Assembly: GCF_964204645.1 (NCBI RefSeq)
Contig: NC_134028.1
Span: 6,546,501-6,610,500, forward strand
DNA from: Tubulanus polymorphus
Taxonomy: Eukaryota > Nemertea > Palaeonemertea > Tubulaniformes > Tubulanidae
DNA length: 64,000 nt
Direction: 5' to 3'
A program made the position numbers and the translations under genes. The notes beneath the pieces were generated by a model that had not been told where the DNA came from, did not search any database, and was given only the letters and a program-made list of their open reading frames with translations. Positions 27,393 through 42,300 of this stretch are shown here, in pieces (the stretch's first letter is position 1; each line of letters starts with the position of its first letter).

Positions 27393-30300
27393 TTACATTA
27401 GAAAATTACATTGGTGATAACAAGGTAATGTAATCGATGTATACCAAGAGAAGTTACAAACCTGTATCCATAAAACATGGACTGGCGCACATTTGATATT
27501 TTAGCTTACTATTCCAGCTTTTTAGCTTACTGCTATTACCTTTTCGGAAGTTCTCGTTGAAGCCGGCGTATATAATCGGGTTTAAGGCACTGTTCGAGAA
27601 CGCCATGAATGAAGCGAAGAAGGTGAACTCTTCGTACCAGTCGCCGTATGGCTATGAGACAATCAAACGAAGAAAATGCGTTATCAACCAAAATTTGAGA
27701 TGAAAAAAAGTTGATCAAGTAAAAAGGTTTCCTGCAACTGATGGAACTCAGAATTAGAATTCAGTTTTAGTTTATTTTTCAACCTCTCGATGTTATCTTG
27801 TAAGAATTTCAAGGAAACAAATTTGATATAATGGAATATGAAATGAAGTCGAGCTCATCAATAAAACAGTATCGACGGAATGAGAATTTCGTCTATTATC
27901 TATACCTTATCTGCTGGCTTGAATTCGATGTATAATATGGATACTTGCAGCGGTAACCAACAAATAGTGAAAACCGACAATATAATTATCAACATTACAA
28001 CAACCTGAAAAATAGAATAAACAGGATTATTTCGGAAACATTCGGAAGTTTCTTCGCGAACCAACCTGAAATCTAAGGATAGTGTACCTGCTATGTCAAC
28101 ACGCTTTGCTGATGATTAGGACACTTGCAAAGTACAATTTTTTTTCAATTTTCATTACACTTTAGAGGGAGAGCACTTCCACTGAACAGCAGTCACAATG
28201 AACTTCATTGAAATGTATTAAGTCGTCTAGGAAATGAGCCCATATAAATGTCGTGATGGTCGACCATAGATGGTCTAAATAATTGTTCGAGACTAATTAA
28301 TCGAGACTTTGTATATACATTTGTTCAGGTGCGGATCCAGGGGCAGAAGCCAAAACAATGGTCTGGAAATCTTTGAAATTTCAGTGCAATTTCATACAAT
28401 TTCTAGGTAACTGGGGGACATTTTTGAGAATATAAGTCTTTCGCTGCAGACTGTTGTCGGGTGGAAAGATATTGCCATTGTATTTTCGAAAGGGCGCGGG
28501 AAAATTGCGACGGGGGCACGTGCTGCTAGTGCTCCCGTATCCAACCATTTGTTTACCGTTTTATTACATCATAAATATATTCAAAGAATTTATGGACGGT
28601 ATTCACCTTTTTCTTGACTTTATCTTGAACGCTGTTTTCACTTTCTAACTGTTCGCCCGGAATCCTACTCGACCAAAGACGACGAATGATCAAAACATAC
28701 GCCACCGCCATTACAATAATCGGGATGAAAAACAAGAACAACGTCGTAATCACGTTGTAGATACGTTTGCCTTCGATTGTATGGACGCTTCCATTCTTGA
28801 CAGTAGTCGGCCAGACTTCGCTGCACCATATCTCGTGATGGTCGAGCCACTTCCTGCTGTTGGTTTTACGGTAACGGAGTAACGGAGATGCGACGGCTGT
28901 AGATACGATCCAAACTAATACGATGAAGACGCTGGCTCGACGTTCGGTCATGTGAGCCTTCATGGCGAATATGATGCCGAAAAAACGATCGCAAGCGATC
29001 AACATCAGCGTCAGAATACTGGACACGGACACAACGACTGCAAATACAAAATGAATACGGAGAACAAATTATCGATGCCTTAGTTTTAGAACGTCTCATG
29101 CAGTCTACCTCCCGCCGAAGCGCATGCCCACACAAACCCTGGGCCAAATTCGGTTTCGTATCTAGTCGACTAGTGGTCGTAACTAATAACCGAATCCGCT
29201 TGATTTTCGAACTATTTCCAGAATATAGTTCCGACTAACGGACGTTCGGTTTCGTTTAGTTCGACCATAGTCGACTAATCAGATAACCGAAGGTGGCCCT
29301 GGCTGCAAACCCTTCATTAGATTCTTGGTCGCCGCTAAATGGCCACCAGTCTATATATCTACCCAATAAGATGCGTAGCAAATCTACCGATGAAAAACAA
29401 CGCCTCTGATTGGCTTAATATATAGACCGGTGGCCGGTCAGCGGCAACCTGTCCGTCCGAGAAATGTTGGGCAATGTGATAGGGCAATGAAGGGTTTGTG
29501 TTGGCGTGAGCTTCAGCGGAAGGCAATCAAACCCTGGCAAGCGACCCACTCGTCCTAAACAGAGAGGAAAAAGGTAGATTTAGTGAATGATGCATGTGGT
29601 CAACTATGAACTCTGATAAAGCTGATGGGCTAACAAGACAATAAAGACTGATAACAGTTGAATATGCGATTATGTTTGTTTAAGGCGCTGGTATTTTGTA
29701 GTTTTGTCTTCTAATCAATCATATGAACAGAAATCTATGTTAATCTATACAAAGGTAAATCGACCGAATGAAAGCCGCTGATTGCGGTGTCAGCAGTTTG
29801 AGAGCTACGTCAGACGTTTAAACGAACAAGCTGAACTTGGCGAATGCGTTTACAGAAACGAATCAAACAATATGCAATATGACTTTCAATATGAACTTCA
29901 ATGTGACCTTCAATGTGACCTTCTTTGTGATACAAATCGTTCTATCTCAGTCTTAAACGTCTACCCGGTTGGATATTTGACGCAGGACGTGACTACCGTT
30001 CGTTAGAAATAAGCTCCGGTTGGATTTGAAAAAATAAACCAGTAGTGGTGACCAAGCGCCCGAGCTGAATGGAAATTTAAGTCACAGCAGTGAAAATAGA
30101 TTCGCATTTCATAACGATTATCGATTCGTCATCACGAAAACACTCCAGGTTTTTTTAGGAAATTCAACGCAAAAGTTTATCTTTTCTTCAGATCTACATA
30201 CAACGAATTATCATCCGCTCGTGACGGACGCAAATCGGGTGGAGATCGGACATCTGATGAAAAAAATCAAATAGGTCCATTCGATTCATCTTCAATTGAA

Positions 30301-33300
30301 TAGTCATTATAGATTGCTGAAGGGGCAAAGGGCGATAATTAATTTCTCGGGAGAACTGGATCGGTCACGTTCGAAACCAAAAGAGAATCATCACACAACG
30401 AATCAGATCTCATCTATCAACCGATATTACACAGATAACGTCCAAACATCACTGAATATGTATCTCCCAAATATGGTTCCCGAATGTTTACGAAAAACGA
30501 GATGATTTGTCAATTTCTTCGCGAAACAACACCGGATGTAACAACACTGAATTATTTATTCAATTCGCCCTTTTTAATCGAAGATTTATATCACATATCG
30601 GACATCATTTCTACCAGTATGAAATAACCTATCTATACATCATGTTCGATTTTATATAATCTGACTTCAGAAATATTAATTACTTTAGTAAATCAATTCA
30701 TGCACATGTATTAGGAGTTGACGCGTTTTTTTGTTGTTTTTTGGCTGTCTCTTCATCTCTGTATATAACCTGCAATATGCTTCCCGTGAACTAAATTTGA
30801 ACTTGAACTGAAAATCATCTTACCACGAGTAAGGAATAGCCACACGAATGATCTTTCGACATTGCTTCCAATGAGGCAATCGGATGACCCGTGTCATTAA
30901 GAACTATGGTTACTAATATGCATATCAGTCGTCTACCTTTTGTTATCAGACGCCCAGTCGAAAATCATAATGGATGTTAAGGAGGATTTACGAAAAATAA
31001 GGCAAAGAGTCGTGGATAAAACGAATGTAAGCTCCTCTTTGGATGTTTGTTGTTGATTCTACAAGGAATCGGTTTTATCGACAAAGACTGCGGTAAGTTA
31101 CGTATAATATTCTGAAACAGAAGATAAAAAATGTCTTGAATATGACCTTTTACTGTAGAAAAAAACCCATCTTGACCTACATTCTACGGCGGAAGAAAGT
31201 AGACAACGGCAGTTTATGAATGGACATCTAGCAAGAAAACAAACTGGAAAGTCCATTGACGCCTTGAAGAAACATACATGATACATATATTATCGACAAT
31301 GAATATAACATGATATGATATCAAGGATGAATAAAGTTATTTTCAATTGGAATAACGAACTGAATTGACCGACAACACGCTAGCCCCAATATTGATGACG
31401 TAAGGCACATCCGCTCAAAATTCATTATTCAAATTCATTAAATACGAGTCAAGAAATATATCTAATTACATCCTATAATTCACAATTGTAATTGTTATTT
31501 TGAAACGCCAATATTGATGACGTAGTGCGCATCGACTCACACAGCATCTCTTACATAACGCATAGTAGTTATCATTATGTAAATACATTACTGTAACGGT
31601 TTGCAGGGCGTCAAAATTTAAATACTCGATGTTTTGAAAGGAACTCTTTCAAAAAATTCTGAGAGAGAAATAGGCAGGAATACAGACGGGTCCGCTTTGT
31701 GGCGGAACAGTTCCATGCGGCGAATACATAGATGGCGACTCTTTCTCACACTCGGATGACTGATGATTGTGGGTGACAGATTCAATTAGACCGCGTACGA
31801 TATGGTCGAGTTTAATTTGTGAAGCAATATGTGGTTTCGCATAGCGCAAACTGAATGAATCGATCGTTGTGTATCGGGTGCTGGTAACTTTCTGTAACAA
31901 TCCAATTTGCGCTCATAAATTAAGCAGCGACGTGCGATGCTTTGATCAGACGTTAGACACGTGATAAGGACAAATTGTCAAAGTACTTTATGGTGATTGA
32001 TTCGTCCTAAAAACTCTCTATAGCCTTTGTTTTTGTCTGCTTGTGTATTTTGTCCATCGATCTACAGCGTTTTACCAATGACTGTAGCGAAAAAAAACTA
32101 GTATACATTCTCCGCATCAAAAATGACCTGTTGCTTTCTGCGATTCGAACAATACGCGCCAGATTACATTGCCTTTCAATCTAATTCGAACATCGAACCA
32201 TGGGCAGGTCCAGGGTAGAGTGCAGAGAGGCACATCCTATCCTAGAAATGTCAAGTTGCCCCGATATTCTATACGGACAAATGAAAAATATTAAATCGAC
32301 ACCTAAAAAAGTTTACATTTGTGAGCTTCATCATGTCTCTATTTCCAAAAAATGAGTTAATGATTTCCGATCAGCTTTCTTTTGGGGAGTCCTTTTAATT
32401 GTATGATATGCCCTTTCTTTTGGGGGTGCACCCTTCCCTGAATCAGACCCTATACATCCGCACTCTCGTATTCTCGTATCCGCACTCCCGTGACTCTGAT
32501 GATTAGATACGAAATCTGCTAAGAAAAAGTAACTTTCTTCTACCGACTCGTCTACAGATTTGTAGTAAGTAAAAATGTTTTCGACCGAAAAAAAACTATG
32601 TACTGTCGGCAGCGGAGAGCGCAAATAGGTGTGTGATGGTGACAAAGTGTCTTTCCGTCGCCTGTCGCAATGATTTATACCTCAATTGACCGAACAATTT
32701 CCTCAATGTTACTAAGATCATCAGCTGCTGTCAGTTGCAGATCTGATTACCTAAGATAAATATTTGACGCCATTTTGAAATATTAATCACCCAACGAGCA
32801 CGTCGGCAGTTTGTTATTCGAGACGTTTAGTGAAATTCATTTCCAGGTTTTATAATTCGATCTTCCGCGTAATGCTCCAACGAAAAAAAAATGAAATGCA
32901 GACTATCACTAGTTTATGTGCCTCTATATGTTTTTATAGTAGAATCTTTTGATCATTTGACTTCGTTCAAATAACACACTGGCAACGCTACTATGGTCCG
33001 TATTAATGAATTGTGAGCCTGAGAATCCTGTCCTAAAAACGGAAAACCTGATGATTAGTGTCACCATCTCGAGGGATCTTGTGCTGCCGGTACCCTGCAT
33101 TCGACACTTTTAAAATAAATCCTTGATCGAAGACGGCATTACCATTGAATACCTCGTTATTATGCGGTGAGATAAGGGCTCGCATCTTTACCTGTTCTAA
33201 ACCGCGTGAAGCTTGGCTTTCGGGAAGCCTTACCGAACGTGAACAAGATGCAAACATTTATACTTTAAACAAACTCTTATGATGTGCATTAGAACTATAT

Positions 33301-36300
33301 CTCCGAATAGATGACCTTCAACGTGAATTTTATTTTTGACCCCATACGAAGACCTAAACGCAATAAAGCAAATAACACAATTCTCGCTTTAGACCTTCAT
33401 ACTGTTTATACATTGGATGAAATAATAATTGATTAATCCCACCAAACTTCAAAGGGACTGATTCTTACGACTTCAGAAGATATTTTGAACGGAAATTGCA
33501 GAGCTACTTAACAGAGAGCGGAGAAAAATGGCGCTTCACAACGAGATTTACCAATACAAAAGGCCTTCGAGAAGTTAGTTTCAAGGATCACTAATAGAGG
33601 GACCTGCTGGTATTTGGGTGAATAGTTTAAACCGACTGAATCCATCACGCATATCTCAACAGGATCTCCGTAACTCATTCGGCCATAAAATTGCGTCGAA
33701 TTGTTCCACATCAATTATTTCTTTCTCTGCTTCTGGAATGTGTGTTGTCAGTAAGGGCAATCAACGCAGTTAGCAGTCTTTCGTGGTACATGATAGCTGT
33801 AGACATTATAAGATCGGATTACAGAAGGTTTGTCGTCTCAGTCCAGTCTCCTACTGGTTTGTTACCGCCGCACACATTGTGATTTCGGCACTGTTTAAGT
33901 TAATATCGTTGCATGTCTGAAGAAACAAAACAACAACTTGCAACCGGAATGATAGAAAAATGTTCAAAGAAATACTGTCATCTTTGATATTATTCCATTT
34001 ATCTATGTTAGTTTGATGAAATGATTGCCCACGGGCCAAGTAAATACGGCCGTATGAAATGGAAAATTGAGCTGATTGAATAAAGTTCAAAACATATTAG
34101 ACTAGAGAAGAAATAAGTGGCGATGATTAACAGTTAGTAATCCCTGAGTCGGAATTTTTCAATTAACTTCCTCGAAAGGGGAGAAGTGTGCCATAGCAGT
34201 AAAATGACCTATGGGCAGCAGCCCGAACCACCGGCCAACCGACCCACCCAATAATAAGCAGGCCGAGTTACCGACTAACCTAACCGACGGGCAGGTAGAT
34301 CATTAGCCGTAGCCAACTTGAATCACGCATCAAGCGGCATCGCGTCTCAAACCACAGCTACTCCGTGAATGTGGCCGTGAAGTCATCGATTTTCAGGAAT
34401 CCGTAGCGTCATGATGAGCAAGCAAGTTCCCGAAACGATACCCCGGGATCGCCACGGACAAGCCGCATCTAACGGTCGGATGACGTTTTTGATGTACTAC
34501 ATGATACTGGTTCACCTGCTCGGTGCTTTCCCCGTGCAGGAAGTGTTGTAAATACAGCGAGACGGATAGTACTTTACAGGTAAACTTCAGAGTTTATCGA
34601 CGCACGAGCTTTCACTACAAGTACCTTCATCGGGCGAATGAACGAGGAAGCATCGAGTAAAATTCATTGGCATTTCATATACACATTTTTTCCATCAAAG
34701 TAACCACTGACACACCCATAAAGAATTTTAGAAAATGTCAAATATATTTGAATTGATATTTCCATTCATGCACCATAGATTTATCTTAAAACTATTACGA
34801 GTTTGGCGGGCGGGACTCCCGTTCAGGTGCGCGTAGTGCCGATTGGCTGTTGCGCACGAAACATCGGGCATCCGGTCGATGAGGAATTTCCGTCGAAACG
34901 TCATAGTGGTATCAAAAATATCGCTTTGGCAGAAATCTGTGAGGAATCGATAGCTACGATCTTTGATTTTTAGGGAAACCAGAAATAGACAGTTATTTCA
35001 TCGGTCGCTTGTGCGGCAACTATTTGAAGTAACTAAAGTCGTTCCCGTTCAAACTTTTACAACCTTTGACTCTACTTGAATCGGGCGAGTGTTTTGGTTC
35101 AACGTCAAACGGTTTGCGTCGAGCTTGTTCGCGTTTCTTGGGTTGATGTATAGGGGAGGATTAGAAAGGGATTAAAACCGGAATCCGTTGTTCGCGGTGT
35201 TCGCACTCTGGGAAAAGGAGTCGTTTCTCCGGTTTGTTATGATAACCGAACGAGTGTTATCTCATGGCGGCAGATTCAGGTATCGTTCCAGCTTTAGGGG
35301 TTGTTAACACGGCGTGGTTCGAAGTCGATACTTGATAAGTTTTTTTTAACACGCGGCTCCCCCGGTGGCGATACAGTCAGCAATGCACCAACAATGTGTT
35401 CGACAATGATAACGAAGAACAACTTTCATACGGTGTCGCACTGTGCTAAATTCTCTGTTCTAAACGATGATATTTAATCATTAGCAAAGAAAGCTGTTAA
35501 TAATTTGGATAGTTTAAAGTTTGGTATAGCAATATATCTGTTGGTAGATCGGTTGGAAAATATTTGATTTCAATGTTCAGAAGACGGAGAATGCTTCGGG
35601 GCGACGAAACCGAGTAAATATAGCTACCCTATCAACTTGATATTTCTGTTTTTTTGAACATGTAATTTGTATTCGATTATTTTATTAAGATTTGTAATTT
35701 TGATTATCTGCCATACAAGTGTAGTACACACTTTGATAAAGAATAAACTACTACTTCTACTTAATATTATATATTTCGGTATAGAGAGAATCTTCATATA
35801 GAGATTCTTATGTAAAATGTAATGAACTGTAATTTACTCCCTGGCTTTGAGTAATTAGTAATTTTTATGTGTTAATAGTTCTTCAGTCGAACACAAAAAA
35901 TGCATCTGGGAAATTGTAAAGAAATATCTCTTTTATGACAAATAATCATGATATTATACCTATGACGGGGAAACAAGCATTTAGATACTAGAAATAATAA
36001 AGAATTGACAAGAGGGAAATTGAAACTATAAGTTGACTGAGACTCACGCTTAATTTCAACCTTTTAGAAAAAAAAACAAGTGGAGATCATTTATATTGCA
36101 TGGATTTTTCAGAAAATCGTACGGTTAAATAAATATTTAGGTTGTTCAAAACATTTAATATCGCCAATGCAGCAAGTGCACCGATAAGAGTGGTTAGTTG
36201 AGGCATGTCTCCATTTTTGTCTGGCCTAATCTTTGCTGAAGGAACACGTGGAATGAGGTAGGTACAGAATTAGCTCAATGAGCATTCGCACGAGGTTCCC

Positions 36301-39300
36301 GTTAGACAATGTAATCCTAAGAAATTATCGCGAAGCGTTTCAACCCAGCTTGAAACAAACAGCCTCTTGTGATCTGACGGAGTCGGAAAAACATTGCAGT
36401 TTTGGCGTAATTAACTTCTGTTTACAAACAAAAATAGAAGTTCGTTGTTAATTCAAGAATATTCTAAGACTGTGAGCTGCTTTAAAGTTTTTCGCTGGAA
36501 TCCGAGGGAAATGTACTTTCTCGCCGTTAATAGCTTACTTCGCAGGTTAGAACGCAAATCTTGGCATTAACAAATCGAAATAGATTCTCACGGTTATAAC
36601 TTATTGCTTGGATATACATCAGCATAATTTGCATAGGGCTTCGTCATTGGCTCCTCTTTGTCGATGAAAATGGCCGATGTTTTCCAAACCTACCAATTGT
36701 ATAAGGCAGGGTTCGAGTCCCAATTAATATCATCGTACCGGTGTGTAAAAATGTGTATGTAAATTTCCAAGCACGCGCGCACCGAAATCTACACGTTTAT
36801 TTCCATGCTTCCAAATCCTATTTCCTAGATTGTAAATACATATATCCTATTTCCTAGATTGTAAATACATATATTGACTGGCTAATTAAACTACGCTGCT
36901 GGAGTATAACGTATCCGTAAACTATCAGTTGCCACGCATATCAATTAATTGTATATAAGCTAGCTTTAATTTCTGCTGGAAATCAAGTTCCTCGTTGGAG
37001 GTCCTTCGTATTTCAACATCTGCTTCAAACATGCAGCACCGCTAAGAGTGTTTAATTGTCATCTTCAATGATCAAGGGCCTTATAGGCACGATGTGATCC
37101 GAGACCGATATGTAAACTAATCCCAGCTGGGGCCAGTTGCACAGTCGTGACTTAAGTCCAAAAGTGGTCTTAAAACTTAAGACTGGTCTTAAGTTGTTAG
37201 ATTGGCTATAGAACTAAGTTGGTCTTAGACGGGTCTTAAGTCTAAGCCATGACTATGCAACCGGCCCCAGATTTCAGATCGTGGCAACGCGTTGAAACGT
37301 CATTGCAGTAAAACGGGACTAAATCGAGAGATACTCGTTTTAGTACTAATCATTTTCTTTGCTTGAACTTATTCCAGCCGTGACAGAAGTAGCAGTTTAA
37401 ATAGAACACCCGGCTCACGAGCACGCTTCTCACAGGCCTACGCCAATTACTTCATTATCGATCAAAAATAGCGAAAACAACGAGAAAGTTGCAGCCAGCC
37501 ATAACCGTTTTATAACGCAGCGATGTCTGAGGTTTTGTTCGACGATTTCAAATTACCCAATCTATCAGTGCAACTATAAATCGAGAGTAATCGAGTGAAG
37601 ATCAGTCGTGAATCATTGAATATCTATGCTCACTTCGCATTTGCGTTATATTCATCCGTCGACCGCAAGATTATCTATAGCTCAAGACGGTTCAACATAA
37701 ACCAACCATGACAATCACTGATTAACCGCTTGAAAACCACGATAAATTCATGTTATTCATTTTTTAACACCTTCAAATACGACGAATAGGAACACAAAAT
37801 CCACCCTTCCAATCACGGTTTCGTTAAGAAGATCCTCAATAAGGATGAAATGATTCTAAAGAGAATTTGTATCAGCAGAAAAATGTTCTGCTGTGTATTT
37901 ATTACAACTGTTTCTAACAGGAAATGACTTCGGGCTGTGAAATTTATTACAATATCTGATACAATATGCGAACTTTTTTTCACACTTCAAAATGCGCTGT
38001 GTAAGCATTTACGAAATGTGTCGTATCTTCAAGTACATCGAGGAGTTATTCTCGACGATATTTCAACATGACAGCTACATATAACTTGGCATAATGCATC
38101 CGATGTAAATCTATTATATATACAGGGCATACATCTTCAATATCAAATTCTGATATCGAGTTTGTTAACGGGAAGGAATCTTTACGTACTTACTCATTCC
38201 ATGTTACTCACTCTCGTTGTTGGCAACCGGAATTCTTAAGAAATTTTTTTCTTTCTAGTCGCTGCAAGTTACGTCAGAAGTCAAAGATCAGATAAAGTCT
38301 TTATCGGGGAGCTCACATAAGGAACTAGATTTGTTCCTCATCGCGTCAGTCAAAATGCCTCGTCGAGATTTTCTGGTGAATTATTGAAGAGCTTCTGCCC
38401 CGATAACGTGTGCGGAAATTCACAGATGCCAAGCACAAACTCGTGTAATATATGGCGTCGTATATTCAACGATGGAACGCGGGCAGAAATGGACACACAA
38501 CTTACAGACAAACCGTTAAACCCGTACAGAATTTTCCATGTTCGGTTAAAAATTCGTAATGGAAATTTCCAAAAAAATTATATTGTATGTCGTGCGGTCT
38601 ATCATCATACGTAGGTCGTGCTTTTCTAAATCCGCTGAACTATACAAAAGAATGTATGTTCCAAAAACATCCGCATTGTAAATATGTATTCTTGTTAATT
38701 AGTTTTGTAAACTGTTGTTTATTTCTATGTTTGTAATCTTGATTTTATTTATGTTGTCTGTCGTTGCTTGTTCCTTTTATAACGATTTGTATATATTCCA
38801 TATAGGTTTTCAAGCGTTGTGTTCATATTCTAACCGAAAAAAGATTGAAATATTGAGATGCATTCCTTTCGACTCGTTAATTTTCTGATTCAAATGATGA
38901 TATTTTTGCCTGAATAATGTAACGGTGTTTAGTGGCCGCCGATTGGTTTGTATTACATTCCCAGCTTTGGGATCGGTATTGTTTTAATAATTCATAGCAT
39001 CGTAAGTGTGGAGAGAATCTCGTGTGAGTTCCGATAGATCAGTCATACGTAAACCCTTTGTAAAACGTATCGGCGATTTTAAATATGTATATATGCGCTA
39101 GAATATATACATTAAAATGCACAACAGAAAAAAAAATCGGGCCTTCCCAATCTGAGCATATACAGGGAGACAGACGTTTTTTCGTAGTTACGATTATACA
39201 AATAGGCTCGTACCCACCATCTCCTCTCCCAGTCTTTAGTTCTTCTATTTTTGTTAAGGAAAATCCTTAGACTATACAGTCAAGCCCCAATATACCGCCT

Positions 39301-42300
39301 ACATCGGTGCAGAACGATTTTGGCGGTATAGAGAGTATGGCGATATATCGGGGGTATTTTACTACGTATTTGTATTGAGATGTACACCTGGCGGTAAGCG
39401 GGGATGGCGGTAAATGGGAGGTCGGTATATCGGGGGTTGAATGTATTTCCATATCATTGATCGTTCCGCACAGTCCGGGGTTTGATTCTCATCTGCTTTT
39501 TTTTATTTCAGTATCTCTTGAATTGGCCGGGAAATTCATCCAAAACGCTAAAACTTTTGAAAGTGTTCTCGGGGAGAACCCACAAAATACCTGCGGCGCT
39601 CGCAAATGAGTTCCACCTAAGCTATATTCACAGCCCCTTCTCAAAATAGTGACTGCATACCGGCCTGAACTAAGAACATATATTGATAAATCGTTTTCTA
39701 ATCGCCCAATAAACAACGCATCCTTTTGAATACAGAATGCTTCATATCAGAATAAGCATTTAACAGACAAAAATGAGTGGACGTGAACTGGAATTCATTA
39801 AGCGACTCGAATCTCATGGCTCTAAACGATGAATAATCAGTTTAACGGAACAGCGATCGTTTTACAGTCCCAAAGAAACGGAGAGTTCTATGAGATTTTT
39901 TCTAGATCAAGCGGCACCGGGCAACTGGTCATAAGTAAAGCGTGCTGATGTGCTCTCCCTGTAGGGGACACAAGCCGACAGGCTTTTAGTAGCAGGAATC
40001 TATTCTATCTATTTATTGTTAATTAATGATTATCGAATCCACTTGGGATCAAAATAATGTGGTTCGGCTTCTGAATAGGCGGTACGGTCGTGGGCGGTCT
40101 CAGAAAAGGTCGCGCAGAATCCATCCGGCTAATTCTAGGAACCACGTCTGCAAAAATGTTTACTGGTGGTTTGCCGTGGGGCCACCCGGCGGTTAGCCAT
40201 AACGTAGATTCCATTACAGCGCTTCTTAAAATCATGGTAAATCATGTTTGCAGAACGTAGTAACTCACTTGTCAACTGACTATATGTGCAACCGGCCTTT
40301 TGAATATCATAATATCAACTTTCATAAAAAGTGAACCTAGTAAATCTCCAAATAAAGGCATTATGACATGCTCCCTCGCAGTGATAAAATGCGGTAAGGC
40401 AGTGTTATATAGATGCATTGATAAAAATGCTGCGGATCATCTACGGTATCTTAAAAATTCGTTCTTCCATATTTTCTCCACGTTGGGGATGATTTTTACA
40501 AAATGCGAAAATGGCCATTGAGACACTCAATCTAGCTGAGGAGGCTTTTAGAAGAATTCAATGAACAAAGTCGAATGCGCTGCAAGAATTATCGTACCGT
40601 TACTCGCCAACGGCGGAAAAACTTTTGACTATTTTGAATCATAGAAGTGTAAGCGAACCTTCTATGTTTGAATTCATCCCCTTTAAGCGTGTGATTATGT
40701 CATCATCAGCGCCATCTGCATGGGTGTCAGATGAACTACGCGATGGGAAAATTCCTTTGAAATTACACTTTTCAATCGTTTATATTTCAGTAATCTATCA
40801 ATCACAGCTAAAATTTCTCAAGAATGATCATTATGTGTTTATCTAACATTACCTATTGTTAAAAACAAAAACTATTATGGTCTACACTTGATCTTAAACG
40901 GTGGGATAGGTTCAAAATATAAACCGACAGTGGAGTAAGTTTAATGATTAATTAGAACATCGATTGAATTCTGCGCATCCGTCCATCTGTTAATAGCGAT
41001 TGAGTCACTTCCTTTCGGTAATCAGGAACAGATTCTGCGAAAGACGGACATAAAGATCAACGTATGATGAAGACCATCATTTTTACTAAAAGAGGTATTA
41101 TATTCGGTGGTATAGATTTCTCATATTGTGACTGTGACGAACTATATACACTGTATATAAGTATGATACTGGGATTAATGAACTTTCTCTTAGCCGGTTC
41201 TGAGGAGACTTTGTTTCTGTCTCCTATCCGGAGATTACATACGCATCATCTCCGGTATCTTAAAAACTCGTTCTTCCATATTTTCTCCACACGGGGGTAA
41301 GGGGGCTTTATAAACGAGAAGTTGGCGAGTAACCGTTAAAACCCTATCAAAGACTAGACACTGTATTGAAAATGTCGTATTATCGTAATCCAGAATCACG
41401 TCTAGGAAATATTCTCCGTGTCAATTAGCCACGTATTATCATCGCTTTCAAGCAATGATAAAAAGGTCCATCGTGGCTCGGGGCTCGGTCGCACCATCCA
41501 ACCATATGCCGATGTCCATCCTAACGGGAGGAAAGTTTCTTTTGTGTCGTGATGGAGAAGTCGCGCCCGGAGACCTTTGGCGGCTGCCATCCCCGTGAAG
41601 GTCATTAAGAGGTCACACAGCTTACCGATTGATAAATCGGTTTTTACTCTATTCACGATGGATGAACACAGTGGTTTTAACAGCAGTGATTAGTCTTAAA
41701 GGAACGGTGCACCTGTGGATGGTTTATACGTTTCACTCTACGGAAAACGGATTACTGGTTTTGATGCATTACGTTGATGAAAAGCGACGTTGTTTTAAAG
41801 CGAATAACGCTATAACGTCGGATGATAACGCTGACGGAAAAAAAACTGTCGGAACTTTGGTTCGTCGGAGAGCGAACTGCATTAATAACATCGTAAGACA
41901 TATCACAAAGATCTTTAAAACCCCCATTACTTCAGCATCTATTTATCAGAACCAAAACGAGAAAATTGACTTTTGATCAGTATCTGATACATGGTAGTTG
42001 CATTTTAATTGGTGCGATGTTCATATCGCATCTTCGAGTTGCCGTTCTTCGATGTGCGATATATACCTGCGATCTTCGTAACCAAGACGCTGAAAGAATT
42101 CCTAAACACTTCTAAGATCAAATTCGATAATCGCGCTATTCGAAGAAATTTAAAGAAAATTCTTTTTTTGACCTGAGGTAAAGCCAGGAACGACTTTTTT
42201 ACGTTAGACGATTCCCCACACGTCAAACCCGTGACACATCGCTATTTGCACCCGATGGCAAAATCGTTTGCCCAAGTGTTAGCTGATATCCGCGCAAATT

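Noticed and set aside
39470-39490. Second SINE B box (GGTTTGATTCTC)
   Set aside because: Only an approximate match with no A box or repeat partner nearby.
41402-41610. Nudix hydrolase exon on the + strand
   Set aside because: Only a short GGKFLLCRDGE...LWRL resemblance; the Nudix box itself is absent and the opposite strand is equally open.
41629-41976. 115-codon + open frame
   Set aside because: No domain or splice evidence; hydrophobic start is not a convincing signal peptide.
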